From JANQIO01 sp965601975 (GTDB taxonomy: Bacteria; Pseudomonadota; Gammaproteobacteria; Pseudomonadales; Halieaceae): a stretch of 64,000 nt of DNA. Where the stretch lies: the NCBI GenBank assembly GCA_965601975.1, contig OZ271856.1:1054001-1118000 (forward strand), written 5' to 3'. A model generated the notes under the pieces. The model did not search any database. It worked only from the letters and a program-made list of their open reading frames with translations, and was not told the origin of the DNA. Position 1 is the first letter of the stretch. Each line of letters starts with the position of its first letter. Below, in pieces: positions 53,841 to 63,100 of the stretch. A program made the position numbers and the translations under genes.

Positions 53841-53862
53841 TAAAGGGTACTGACCCCTTTTA
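53841..53862. repeat. short hairpin at the napC stop, related to the repeat at 60061
   Basis: AAAGGG and CCCTTT flank TACTGAC and overlap the napC stop codon. The 17-base GGTACTGACCCCTTTTA matches 60095-60111 at 15 positions. It could end nap transcription, although no T-run follows on the minus strand. Confidence 0.5.
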
Positions 53863-54456
53863 GTCGAGGCCCGCCATGTCGACGCCGGACATGTCGGGCA
53901 GGCGGTGGGCGATGCCCTTGTGGCAGTCGATGCAGGTTTTGTCGCCGCCGGCCAGGGCGGTAGAGTGCTGGTTCACCGCGCGCTGGCTCTGCACCGTGAA
54001 GTCCATGTAGTCGAACTCGTGGCAGTTGCGGCACTCCAGTGAATCGTTGGCCTTGAGGCGGTGCCACTCGTTTTGCGCCAGGTGCAATCGTCGCGCTTCG
54101 AACTTCTCCGGCGTATTGATAGTGCCGGTAATCCAGGCGAACACTTCCTTGGAGGCCTGCATCTTGCGGGCGATCTTGTCGGTCCAGTCGTGGGGCACAT
54201 GACAGGAGGAGCAGATGGCGCGCACGCCGGAGCGGTTGGTGAAGTGCACGGTGTTCTGCAGCTCCGCGTACAGGTTCTCGTGACAGCTGGTGCAGAACAT
54301 CTCGGAGTTGGTGAATTCCATGGCGGTATTGAAACCGCCCCAGAAGATGATGCCCATCAGAAAACCGCCGACGGACAGGAAGCCCAGGCTGTAGTGCTTG
54401 CTGGGGTTGGAGATGACTCGCCAATACTTCAGGAGTAGTGCTTTCAAAGCCTGCAT
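53860..54456 (-). CDS. napC: NapC/NirT tetrahaem cytochrome c
   Basis: This is a 198-residue inner-membrane quinol dehydrogenase with one N-terminal membrane helix (about residues 22-42, LGFLSVGGFLMGIIFWGGF) and four haem sites: CTSCH, CSSCH, CRNCH, CIDCH. It takes electrons from menaquinol or ubiquinol and passes them to NapB/NapA. It lies 3 bp after napB as the last gene of napEDABC. With no NapGH or NapF here, NapC is the only quinol link. Confidence 0.95.
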   Translation of the reverse strand: MQALKALLLKYWRVISNPSKHYSLGFLSVGGFLMGIIFWGGFNTAMEFTNSEMFCTSCHENLYAELQNTVHFTNRSGVRAICSSCHVPHDWTDKIARKMQASKEVFAWITGTINTPEKFEARRLHLAQNEWHRLKANDSLECRNCHEFDYMDFTVQSQRAVNQHSTALAGGDKTCIDCHKGIAHRLPDMSGVDMAGLD

Positions 54457-54459
54457 CTC

Positions 54460-54939
54460 TCAGCGCCCCCTGGCCTGTCCCGCCTGCAACAGTTCGTCGA
54501 TGTCGACGAACTGGTTTTCCAGCAGCGGTTTGGCGTCGGTCTGGGTAACGTGGCACTGCTCGCAGAAGTAGCGCCGCGGTGAAACGTCCGCCAGGAAATT
54601 ACCATCGCGGTCCATGTAGTGGGTCACGCTGATCATTGGCGCCTGGGTGGCCTCGGTCACGCGGCGGCTGTGGCAGGCCATGCAGCGATTGACCCGCAGG
54701 TCTACCTGGTAGCCGTCGATCTTGTGGGGAATGGTCGGCGGCTGCATGGGATAGTTCCGCTTGCGCCTGACGTCGTTGTTCTCCACCTTGGCAAAACGCG
54801 GTGGATTGGGTTCCTGGTCAATGGCCCCGCCACGCGTGGTGGCGATATTGTCGTTGGCGACAACGATGTTGACGCCCGCCAGTATGACCACGGCTGCCAG
54901 TAACAAACTAATCGAGTTCTTCATGGTCTGTGGCCTCAT
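54460..54939 (-). CDS. napB: periplasmic nitrate reductase dihaem cytochrome c subunit
   Basis: This is a 159-residue protein with a signal peptide (about residues 1-30), then the conserved YPMQPPTIPHKIDGYQ and two haem sites, CMACH and CEQCH, with the MISVTHYMDRDG block between. It passes electrons from NapC to NapA. I chose ATG 54939, whose ATGA overlaps the napA stop and so couples translation; an internal ATG at 54924 gives a shorter signal. Confidence 0.95.
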   Translation of the reverse strand: MRPQTMKNSISLLLAAVVILAGVNIVVANDNIATTRGGAIDQEPNPPRFAKVENNDVRRKRNYPMQPPTIPHKIDGYQVDLRVNRCMACHSRRVTEATQAPMISVTHYMDRDGNFLADVSPRRYFCEQCHVTQTDAKPLLENQFVDIDELLQAGQARGR

Positions 54940-57425
54940 GCTTTGAGAATCTTTACGGCGCACTTCTTGTAATCAGTTTCCTTGGACATGGGATCCGTCG
55001 CGTCCAGGGTCACCTTGTTGATCAGCTGGCTGGCGTCGAACCAGGGCACGAACACCAGGCCCTCGGGCGGCTTGTTCCGTCCGCGGGTCTCCACCCGGGT
55101 ACGAATCTCACCGCGCCGCGAGACCACGCGCACCTCGTCGCCGCGCCGCAGCTTGCGTTTGCGGGCGTCCTGCGGGTGCATGAACACCACCGCATGGGGT
55201 GCGGCCCGGTGCAGCTCCGGCACCCGTCGCGTCATGGAGCCGGAATGCCAATGTTCCAGCACCCGACCCGTAGACAGCCACAGGTCGTACTCCTCGTCCG
55301 GCTCCTCGGCGGCGGGCTCGTAGGGCAGGGCGAATACCACCGCCCGGCTGTCGGGCTTGCCGTAAAAGTCCCAGCCGCTGCCGGGTTTGACGTAGGGGTC
55401 GGAACCCTCTCTGAAGCGCCACAAGGTCTCCTTTCCGTCCACTACGGGCCAGCGCAGGCCGCGCGTCTGGTGGTAGGTGTCGAAGGGCGCCAGGTCGTGG
55501 GCCTTGCCGCGGCCGAAAGTGGCGTACTCCTCAAACAGGCCCTTCTGCAGGTAGAAGCCCAGTTCCTCGGATTCGTGGTTGCTGTAGCCGGGCTCGATAT
55601 CCGAGACCGGATACTTGTCCACCTGGCCATTGGCGAACAGCACGTCAAACAGGGTCTTTCCCTTGTATTCCGGGTTGGCGGCGAGAATCTCCTCCGGCCA
55701 GACCTCGTCGGTCTTGAAGCGCTTGGAGAACTGCACCACCTGCCACAGGTCGGATTTGGATTCGCCGGGGGCGTCCACCATCTGGTGCCAGAACTGGGTG
55801 CGTCGCTCGGCGTTGCCGTAGGCGCCTTCCTTCTCCACCCACATGGCGGTAGGCAGGATCAGGTCAGCCGCCTGGGCGGTCACCGTCGGGTAGGCTTCAG
55901 ACACCACAATGAAGTTGTCGGGGTTGCGGTAGCCGGGCAGGGTCTCCTCGTTCAGGTTGGGGGCCGCCTGCACGTTGTTGTTCACCTGCACCCAGTAGGC
56001 GTTGATCTTGCTGTCCTTCAGGTCGCGGTTCTGTTGCACCGCGTGGGCACCGTTCCAGTCAGGCAACAGCCCGTCGGGGAGTTTCCATTTCTTTTCGGAA
56101 ATCGCCCGATGCTTCGGGTTGGTCACCACCATATCGGCGGGCAAGCGGTGGGAGAATGTTCCGACCTCGCGCGCCGTGCCACAGGCTGACGGCTGGCCGG
56201 TCAGCGAGAAGGGGCTATTGCCCGGCTCCGAAATCTTGCCGGTCAACAGGTGGATGTTGTAGACCATGTTGTTCGCCCAGACACCGCGAGTGTGCTGGTT
56301 GAAACCCATAGTCCACAGCGACATCACCTTGGTATCCGGGTCGGCGTAGAGTTCGGCCAGTTCCAGTAGTTTCTTCTCGGGAACGCCGCTGAGTTCAGAT
56401 ACGTATTTGCCATCATAGTCGGCGACAAACTCGGCGAACTCCTCGAAGCTCATCGGCTCGGAACCGCCGGCCTTGGAATTGTTGGCGGCTTTCTGCTCCA
56501 GCGGGTGCTCCGGCCGCAGGCCGTAGCCGATGTCGGTGTTGCCGCGGCGGAAGTTCACATGCGCATCGACGAAGTCGGAATTGACCCTCTCGGTCTGGAT
56601 GATGTGCCGGGCAATGTAGTTGAGAATCGCCAGGTCGGTCTGGGGCGTGAACACGATGGGTACATCGGCCAGTTCGAAGGAGCGATGCTCGAAGGTGGAC
56701 AGCACCGAGACCTTCACATGCGGATTGCTCAACCGGCGATCGGTGATGCGGGTCCACAGAATGGGATGCATTTCCGCCATGTTCGAGCCCCACAGGACAA
56801 ATGCGTCGGCGTTCTCCATGTCGTCGTAGACGCCCATGGGTTCGTCGATACCGAACGTACGCATGAAGCCCGCGACCGCGGAAGCCATGCAGTGGCGGGC
56901 ATTGGGGTCGATGTTATTGGAGAGGAAGCCCGCCTTGTACAGCTTGGAGGCCGCGTAGCCCTCCCACACGGTCCACTGGCCGGAGCCAAACATGCCAACA
57001 CCGCGCGGACCTTTCTCCTTCAGAGCTTTCTTGAACTTCTCCTCCATTATGTCGAAGGCCTGGTCCCAGCTCACCGGGGTGAACTCGCCCTCCTTGTCGT
57101 ACTTGCCGTTTGTCATCCTGAGCAGCGGTTGGGTGAGACGGTCCTCGCCGTACATGATCTTGGACAGGAAGTAGCCTTTCACACAGGCCAGTCCCTTGTT
57201 CACCGGCGACTTGATATCGCCGTGGGTGGCGACCACGCGATTGTCCCGGGTGGCCACATTCATGCTGCAGCCGGTGCCGCAGAAGCGGCAGGGCGCCTTG
57301 GCCCACTTCAGGTCGATGTCCGTGGTGATCATGTTGCTGGCGGTGGCGGGCGACGCGATGCCGGCGGCAGCGGCTGCAGTGGCCACGGCATTGGCACGGA
57401 TAAACTCTCTGCGTGTCGTCTTCAT
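54936..57425 (-). CDS. napA: periplasmic nitrate reductase catalytic subunit
   Basis: This is an 829-residue molybdoenzyme, the normal NapA length. Tat signal (TRREFIRA), a [4Fe-4S] site CRFCGTGC with a fourth Cys in GLACVKG, and the molybdenum Cys in NARHCMASAVAGFMRTFG. It reduces nitrate to nitrite in the periplasm using the bis-MGD cofactor. NapD, encoded 10 bp upstream, binds its leader until folding is done. I chose ATG 57425 (MKTTRREF) for the Tat motif; the frame extends to 57479 without one. Confidence 0.96.
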   Translation of the reverse strand: MKTTRREFIRANAVATAAAAAGIASPATASNMITTDIDLKWAKAPCRFCGTGCSMNVATRDNRVVATHGDIKSPVNKGLACVKGYFLSKIMYGEDRLTQPLLRMTNGKYDKEGEFTPVSWDQAFDIMEEKFKKALKEKGPRGVGMFGSGQWTVWEGYAASKLYKAGFLSNNIDPNARHCMASAVAGFMRTFGIDEPMGVYDDMENADAFVLWGSNMAEMHPILWTRITDRRLSNPHVKVSVLSTFEHRSFELADVPIVFTPQTDLAILNYIARHIIQTERVNSDFVDAHVNFRRGNTDIGYGLRPEHPLEQKAANNSKAGGSEPMSFEEFAEFVADYDGKYVSELSGVPEKKLLELAELYADPDTKVMSLWTMGFNQHTRGVWANNMVYNIHLLTGKISEPGNSPFSLTGQPSACGTAREVGTFSHRLPADMVVTNPKHRAISEKKWKLPDGLLPDWNGAHAVQQNRDLKDSKINAYWVQVNNNVQAAPNLNEETLPGYRNPDNFIVVSEAYPTVTAQAADLILPTAMWVEKEGAYGNAERRTQFWHQMVDAPGESKSDLWQVVQFSKRFKTDEVWPEEILAANPEYKGKTLFDVLFANGQVDKYPVSDIEPGYSNHESEELGFYLQKGLFEEYATFGRGKAHDLAPFDTYHQTRGLRWPVVDGKETLWRFREGSDPYVKPGSGWDFYGKPDSRAVVFALPYEPAAEEPDEEYDLWLSTGRVLEHWHSGSMTRRVPELHRAAPHAVVFMHPQDARKRKLRRGDEVRVVSRRGEIRTRVETRGRNKPPEGLVFVPWFDASQLINKVTLDATDPMSKETDYKKCAVKILKA

Positions 57426-57435
57426 GGCAATCCCC

Positions 57436-57720
57436 TTACAACTCGTCGACCTGGTGGAACACCAGGGTGGCGGCGACAACGCCCGGTACAGCTTCGATGT
57501 CGTCGATGCGTTGGAGCAGCTCCGATTCCTCGCGCATCTCCATCAACACGACCAGCTTGGCGCGGTCGTCGCTGGCGGGAATTTCCACATGGGGCAGCGC
57601 GGAAATTCGTGCGTTTGCATCGGCGAGCTTCTCCGGCCGGCAGTGCACCACCAGGCTGGCGATGTGGGTGAGGTCTTCGGCCTGAGGGCCGCTGAACAGT
57701 GAACGTCGACTGAGTGCCAT
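57436..57720 (-). CDS. napD: NapA leader-binding chaperone
   Basis: This is a 94-residue ferredoxin-like protein with the family pattern HIASLVVHCRPEKL near the start and GVVAATLVFHQVDE at the end. NapD binds the NapA Tat peptide and prevents export of immature enzyme. It is one base after the napE stop and 10 bp before napA. The N-terminal LSRRSLFSG extension is slightly longer than in some NapD proteins. Confidence 0.93.
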   Translation of the reverse strand: MALSRRSLFSGPQAEDLTHIASLVVHCRPEKLADANARISALPHVEIPASDDRAKLVVLMEMREESELLQRIDDIEAVPGVVAATLVFHQVDEL

Positions 57721-57721
57721 A

Positions 57722-57874
57722 TCAATGCCCCCCCGGCGGGCCCAGTATGAGTTGGCTCATCCAGACGGCAAACCCATAGCCGCCGACAATCGCGACGGCC
57801 AGGATTGGCCCGAGAAAAATAACGAGTGCGACAAAGGCGTTACGCTCTTCGTCCTTGGTGGTCTCTTCCTGCAT
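57722..57874 (-). CDS. napE: NapE, small membrane protein of the nap operon
   Basis: This is a 50-residue protein read directly from the minus strand: MQEETTKDEERNAFVALVIF, then a Gly/Ala/Val-rich membrane helix and FAVWMSQLILGP near the end. The charged start, single helix and location directly before napD match NapE. The role is unknown. Short enough to be missed by length filters. Its ATG at 57874 is 63 bp downstream of the shared promoter element. Confidence 0.9.
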   Translation of the reverse strand: MQEETTKDEERNAFVALVIFLGPILAVAIVGGYGFAVWMSQLILGPPGGH

Positions 57875-57937
57875 GGAACCCCCCGGTGTATGCAGAAGCG
57901 CTTTTCTTTTCTTCCAGTCTACATCAGATTGCCGTGA

Positions 57938-57957
57938 GCGCTATCCGTTATACGACA
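57938..57957 (-). promoter_or_regulatory. shared 20-bp promoter element, site D (upstream of napE)
   Basis: On the minus strand this reads TGTCGTATAACGGATAGCGC, which matches site C at 17 of 20 positions. A -10-like TAGACT (57916-57921) is 18 bp after GGATAGC. A second TGTCGG starts 16 bp upstream, giving a possible direct repeat. The spacing to the start codon (63 bp) equals that at the HdeD gene within one base. Confidence 0.55.
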
Positions 57958-58125
57958 TTCACAGCGTCCGACACCTGAACATCATCCAGACATGGCGCGA
58001 GGCGCACAAGATAGGCAAGCGTGTTTCCCAGTTTTATGCCAATTCGCCTGTCAAATGCTTGATCTTCAACAGTTTTCCGCCTGATTTCGGGTGACCAGTG
58101 AACCCGCCTGCTGCATAGTGGCGCA

Positions 58126-58491
58126 ATGGAGAAAACCAGCGATGTCATCTGGCAGGACGCCCAGCACCAGGTGCTGTTCGAGCTGTTGGACCAGGTGGCC
58201 GAGCCCGGCTCTGCCGTCGAAGTCGTGGCACGGCTCAAGTTCTACGCAGAGAGCCACTTTGCGCTGGAGGAGGAGTACATGCGCATCCTCGACTACCCGG
58301 GTCGCGAGGAGCATGTGCGGGCCCACGACAAGTTTCGCGAAGAACTTGCCCAGATGAGCCTGGACGTGCAGCAGCACGACCACATTTCCCGGCAGGTGAT
58401 CTCCACCTTCCTGAGAGAATGGCTGACCCGTCATATCTTCGGTATCGACAAGGACCTGGAGGCGTTCCTCCTGGCCTCCGATTCACACTGA
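58126..58491 (+). CDS. bacteriohemerythrin
   Basis: This is a 121-residue four-helix protein with all seven expected di-iron ligands in the right spacing: H14, H44, E48, H63, H67, H103 and D108. It binds oxygen (or nitric oxide) at a di-iron centre in the cytoplasm. It is divergent from napE across a 251-bp gap and could protect or sense in relation to nitrate respiration. Its 3' end overlaps the convergent ligase gene by 9 bp. Confidence 0.93.
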   Translation: MEKTSDVIWQDAQHQVLFELLDQVAEPGSAVEVVARLKFYAESHFALEEEYMRILDYPGREEHVRAHDKFREELAQMSLDVQQHDHISRQVISTFLREWLTRHIFGIDKDLEAFLLASDSH

Positions 58492-60048
58492 CCCCTTCCC
58501 CATCTCCTGTTTAAGGTCCTGTCTCAGCGCCCTTTTGCGAATCTTCCCGGGCGCTGTCAGTGGCAAACTCTCCCTGCGGAAGCTGACGCTGGCAGGGATT
58601 TGGTGTTTCCCCAGGAGTGTCCTGCAATGTTCGATGAGGTCGTCTTCCGAACTGTTGAAACCTCGTCCGAGTCTCACGATCGCGTGTACCCGGGTGCCTG
58701 AATGTTCGTCTGGAATACCGATAACTGCGGCTTCCTGCACCGCGGGATGCGCGAGCAGCGCATGCTCGACCTTTATCGACGACACGTAGTGTCCATCGAC
58801 TTCGATCGCATCGTCTATGCGGTCGTGCAGGTATAGATAGCCGTCCTCGTCCAGGTAGCCCAGGTCGCCGGTGAGTACCCACCCGTCCAGCAGGTTCTGT
58901 GCCGTTTGGGTGGGACGGTTCCAGTAGCCCGACATGGCGTTCTTGCCTGAGGCGATGACCCTCCCGATTTCCCCGGTCGGCAATTCCCGGAACTGGGCGT
59001 CGACAATTTTGACATCCACACCCACCATGGGCCTGCCGACGGAGTGCTGCCGCTGCGATTTACCGTCCATCGGGAGGTGGTCTTCCGGTCTCAGGATAGA
59101 GACCAGCGGCCCCATTTCGGTCAATCCGTAGGCCTGGTACAGCTCCATCCAGGGAATGGCCGCGCCCACTCGCTCCCGGAGACACGGAAACGTGGGCGCG
59201 TCGCCGTATATCAGGCGCCTGAGTGACGAAGTATCGAACTCTGGGAACTGAGGATGTTCGAGCATGCGCTGGATCATGCTCGGCAGCAGCAACAGGCTGG
59301 TTACCCCGTTTGACTCGATGGTCTCCAGGGCAGACCGTGCGTCGAAGGTGGGTATGAAGCACTGGGTGATTCCGAAGAGGGTGTTCGCCACTGCCTGCGA
59401 CCCGTCCGCGAGGTGAAACATGGGAGCGGCATGCAGGAACACCTCGTCACGGGTATAGGCCAACTCCACACTGGCGTAGAGGCCGGAGTGAAACATGCTG
59501 CTGTGGGACAACATGACACCCTTGGGAAACCCGGTGGTGCCGCCTGTGTAGTAGATGCAGGCCAACTCATTGCCCGCCGGGGTCCCGGAAGGCGCCGGAA
59601 CCTCGCCGGCGGTTGCGATCATTTCCTCGTAGCTGAGCAGCCCGGTCTGGCGGGTGCCGCCCCCGATAGAGATTATCGATCGCAGGCTTTTTGCGCGGCT
59701 TTTCAGCGGCGCTGCCTGGCCCACGAATGCTTCATCCAGCAGCAGCATGCTTGCTGACGTATCTTCAAGGACCGCGGCGATTTCTTCGAGAGTCCACTCC
59801 GTGTTGAGTGGCACCAGGACCTGTTCGGCCCAGAGTGCGGCGATCTGGGCCTCCAGATAGCGGTCTGAATTCAGGGCCAGGATAGCCAGGCGTTCACCGG
59901 GAGCAGCACCCTGCTGCTTCAGCGCCCCGGCGAACCGGGAGACTCGCCCCATGAGCTGTGACCAGCTCTGCCGCCGGTCGCCGAAGATCGTTGCTATCTT
60001 GTCCGGATGTCGGAGGGCCGTGCGCTGCGCGAGGTTGGCTAGCTGCAT
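58483..60048 (-). CDS. acyl-CoA ligase (AMP-forming)
   Basis: This 521-residue ANL-superfamily ligase has the P-loop YYTGGTTGFPKGVMLSH (about 167-183), YGLTEMGP adenine block, TGDLGYLDEDGYLYLHDR hinge and C-terminal LPLTAPGKIRKRALR with the catalytic lysine. Typical of the medium/long-chain fatty acid or aromatic acid group; specificity unknown. No partner enzymes are adjacent, though the beta-oxidation cluster is 5 kb away. It is separated from the RND permease gene by an inverted repeat at 60061-60111. Confidence 0.92.
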   Translation of the reverse strand: MQLANLAQRTALRHPDKIATIFGDRRQSWSQLMGRVSRFAGALKQQGAAPGERLAILALNSDRYLEAQIAALWAEQVLVPLNTEWTLEEIAAVLEDTSASMLLLDEAFVGQAAPLKSRAKSLRSIISIGGGTRQTGLLSYEEMIATAGEVPAPSGTPAGNELACIYYTGGTTGFPKGVMLSHSSMFHSGLYASVELAYTRDEVFLHAAPMFHLADGSQAVANTLFGITQCFIPTFDARSALETIESNGVTSLLLLPSMIQRMLEHPQFPEFDTSSLRRLIYGDAPTFPCLRERVGAAIPWMELYQAYGLTEMGPLVSILRPEDHLPMDGKSQRQHSVGRPMVGVDVKIVDAQFRELPTGEIGRVIASGKNAMSGYWNRPTQTAQNLLDGWVLTGDLGYLDEDGYLYLHDRIDDAIEVDGHYVSSIKVEHALLAHPAVQEAAVIGIPDEHSGTRVHAIVRLGRGFNSSEDDLIEHCRTLLGKHQIPASVSFRRESLPLTAPGKIRKRALRQDLKQEMGKGSV

Positions 60049-60060
60049 TGCGACGTCGCC

Positions 60061-60111
60061 TTAAAGGGGCCAGTACCGTTTTCCGTTTTACAGGGGTACT
60101 GACGCCTTTAA
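60061..60111. repeat. inverted repeat, possible bidirectional terminator
   Basis: TTAAAGGGGCCAGTACC (60061-60077) pairs with 60095-60111 at 15 of 17 positions, with a T-rich loop. It lies between the end of the RND operon and the ligase gene, both on the minus strand. The right arm recurs at the napC stop (53846-53862). Confidence 0.6.
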
Positions 60112-60126
60112 GGCAGTGCGGCCGGC

Positions 60127-63100
60127 CTAAGCCGGCTGCTCCTGCAAGGTCGTTGCCGCCCCACCTCCTGCCGGCTGGTTGGCCCGGGTCTCTTTCACAT
60201 CGATCTTGAAGAAGATCGCATACAGGGTCGGCACGATGATCAGGGTTAGCACCGTCGCGAAACCCAGGCCGCCCATCATGGTGATGGCCATATTGACGAA
60301 GAATACGTCCGGCAAGAGCGGGATCAGGCCGAGGATGGTTGTGGCCGCTGCGAGAATCACCGGTCGCATACGACTCACAGAGGCATCCAGCACCGCGTCG
60401 AACCTGGGCGAGCCGGCGGCAATCTCCTGGTCAATTTCCTCGATCAGCACAATGGCATTCTTGATCAGCAGTCCCACCAGCGACAGAGCGCCGAGCAGGG
60501 ACATGAAGTCGAAGGCGCCATTGAAGGCCAGCAAACCGGCGGTGACACCGATAGCCGCCAGCGGTACCGTCAACCAGATGATGGCCGGCTGCCGCAGCTT
60601 GCCGAACAGCAGGATGGTGATGAGGATCATCATCACGAAGCCGCCGGGCAGGGAGGCCGCCAGGCCTTCCTGGGCCAGGGTGGCGTCTTCATACTCGCCG
60701 CCCCAGGCCAGGCGGTAGCCGGGTGGCAGTTCGATGGCCTCGATTTGAGGCCTCACTCGTGAAAACAGCGGATCGGCGAGGGGGCCGATAGGGTTGCAGG
60801 AGGCGATGATCGTCAACAGGCGATCCCTGCTGCGCACCACCGCATTTTCCCAGGTGGTGCGAAACTCGGAAATCAGCTGGCCCGCGGGTACTGCGCGGCC
60901 CAGCACCGGGCTCCATACCTGGATATCGCGCATCTTGTCGATATCGCCACGCTCGTCGGTGGTGGCGCGCAGCTTGATCGGCAGCAGGTGAATACCATCG
61001 CGATACGTCCCCACTGCAGCGCCCTCGAACGCGAATTGCAGTGCCCCGCCCAGGTCCTCCCGGGTCACACCCAGCTGGCGGCCGACCTGTTCATTGAACA
61101 CGGGCGTCACGACCTTGACCGGATTACGCCAGTCGTCGCGTACGTCCGTGGCGTCGAAGTCCTCGCGCATGATGGCCTTGGCCTTTTCCGCCAGTGCTCG
61201 CAACACTTCGGGATCCGGCCCGGAGAATCGGGCTTCGATCTTGGCGTCGCGCCCGGGCCCGATGCGCAGGGCCTTGATGATCGGGTCCAGCCAGGGCATC
61301 TCGTAGCGCATGTATTCCCTGACGGCATCCTTTACCGCCGGGATCTGGCTCCTTTCCTCCGTCAGCACAATGATCTGGGCGTAGGCGGGGGAGGGTTCCT
61401 TGGAATCGTACACCAGGGTGAAGCGCTGGTGGGGGCCACCTATCACGGTCGAGGTCGTGACCACACCCGGCTGCTCACGCAGGAACTCACTTACCCGGAG
61501 GGTGTCATCACGCGTGCGCCTGATATCCGAGCCCTCCTGCGTGTAAATGTCCACGAAGAACAGCGGGGTGTTAGCGTCCGGGAAGAAACCCGGTGTGGTG
61601 TAACCAAAGCCGATCAGTGCGGCAACCCAGAGCGCGACCACGCCCCCCACGGTCACCCAGCGTTGCCTGATGGCCCCGGCCAGGAGCCCCCTGTAGACCT
61701 GGAACGGTTTCGCGTCGTAGGCGCTGCTGGCATGCTCCCCCTCAGAACCGTCACCTTTTTTCAGGAGCAGGTCGCACAGGAGTGGTGTCGTACTGATCGC
61801 CGTAATCCAGCTTAAGGTCAGCGAAATAAGAATCACGTAGAACAGGGAGCTGACAAACTCGCCGGTACTGTCATCGGACAAGCCGATGGAGGAAAAAGCA
61901 ACGATGCCGATGACAGTCCCGCCCAACAGGGCCCAGATGGTCTTGCCCACCGCCTCGCCCGCGGCCTTGGCCGCGTTCATGCCGGCGTTCATTCGCACCA
62001 GCATGCCTTCAGCGATTACGATGGCGTTATCCACCAGCATCCCGAGGGCGATGACCAACGCCCCCAATGATATTCGCTGCAGTTCAATGTCGAACAGGTC
62101 CATGAAGAACAGCGTGCCGGCCACGGTAATCAGCAACACTACGCCGATGATGATGCCGACCCGCAGGCCCATGAACAGCAGCAGCACGCCGATGACGATA
62201 GCCACCGCCTGGGCCACGCTGACGATGAACCCGCCGATGGAATTCTGTACTTCGGTGGGCTGGTCGTAGGTCACTGCCAGGTCCATGCCCACGGGAATGA
62301 TCTCGATCAGCTCCTTGAAGCGGCGCTCCAGGCGCTCACCCACGGCGATCACGTTCTGCCCGGCGGCCATCGAGATGCCCATACTGAGGCCGGGTTTGCC
62401 GTTCACAAAGTACAGTTTCTGCGGCACTTCGATGTAGGCCCGGGTAATCTTGGCAAAATCCTTGAGACGGACCAGGGTGCGATCCTCGGAGGAGATCATC
62501 AGCTCGCCGATTTCCTGCACTGACTGGAAGGCACCGGTGGGGCTGATGCGAATATAGTCGTCGTCAACGCGCACGTTGCCCGAGTTCACCACAACATTCT
62601 GTGATTCCAGGACGCCGATGATGGTGTTGAAGTCGATTCCCAGTTCCGCAAGCCTGGCCCGGGAGATGTCTACGTAGGCCACCTCCTGCTGCTCGCCGTC
62701 GATCACCACCTTGCTGACACCGTCCACCAATACCAGCTGTTTCTTCAACTCGTCGGCGGTATCGAACAGGTCCCGCCAACTGTAGCCGTCGCCGGTCAGT
62801 GTCACGTAGATGCCGTACACATCGCCGAAGTCGTCGAGGACGATGGGCTCCAGCGCACCGGGCGGCAGGTCGGGCTTCGAGTCTGTCACGCGCCTTCGCA
62901 GTTCGTCGAAGATATCGGGAAAATCCGCCGCCTTGTATTCCGGTTTGAAGTCGATCCAGATATCGGACAGGCCCGGTCGGGACACCGACATCTTGATCCA
63001 GCGGACCTGGGGCAGGCGCTGGATGGCGTCCTCCATAACATAGGTGACCTCGTCCTGAACTTCCTGGGCGGTGGCACCGGGGTAGGGCACCAGAATCTTC

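Noticed and set aside
58060..58080. An Fnr-type site between nap and hemerythrin
   Set aside because: TTGATCTTCAAC has half-sites separated by three bases (TTGA-N3-TCAA), whereas the Fnr site needs six.
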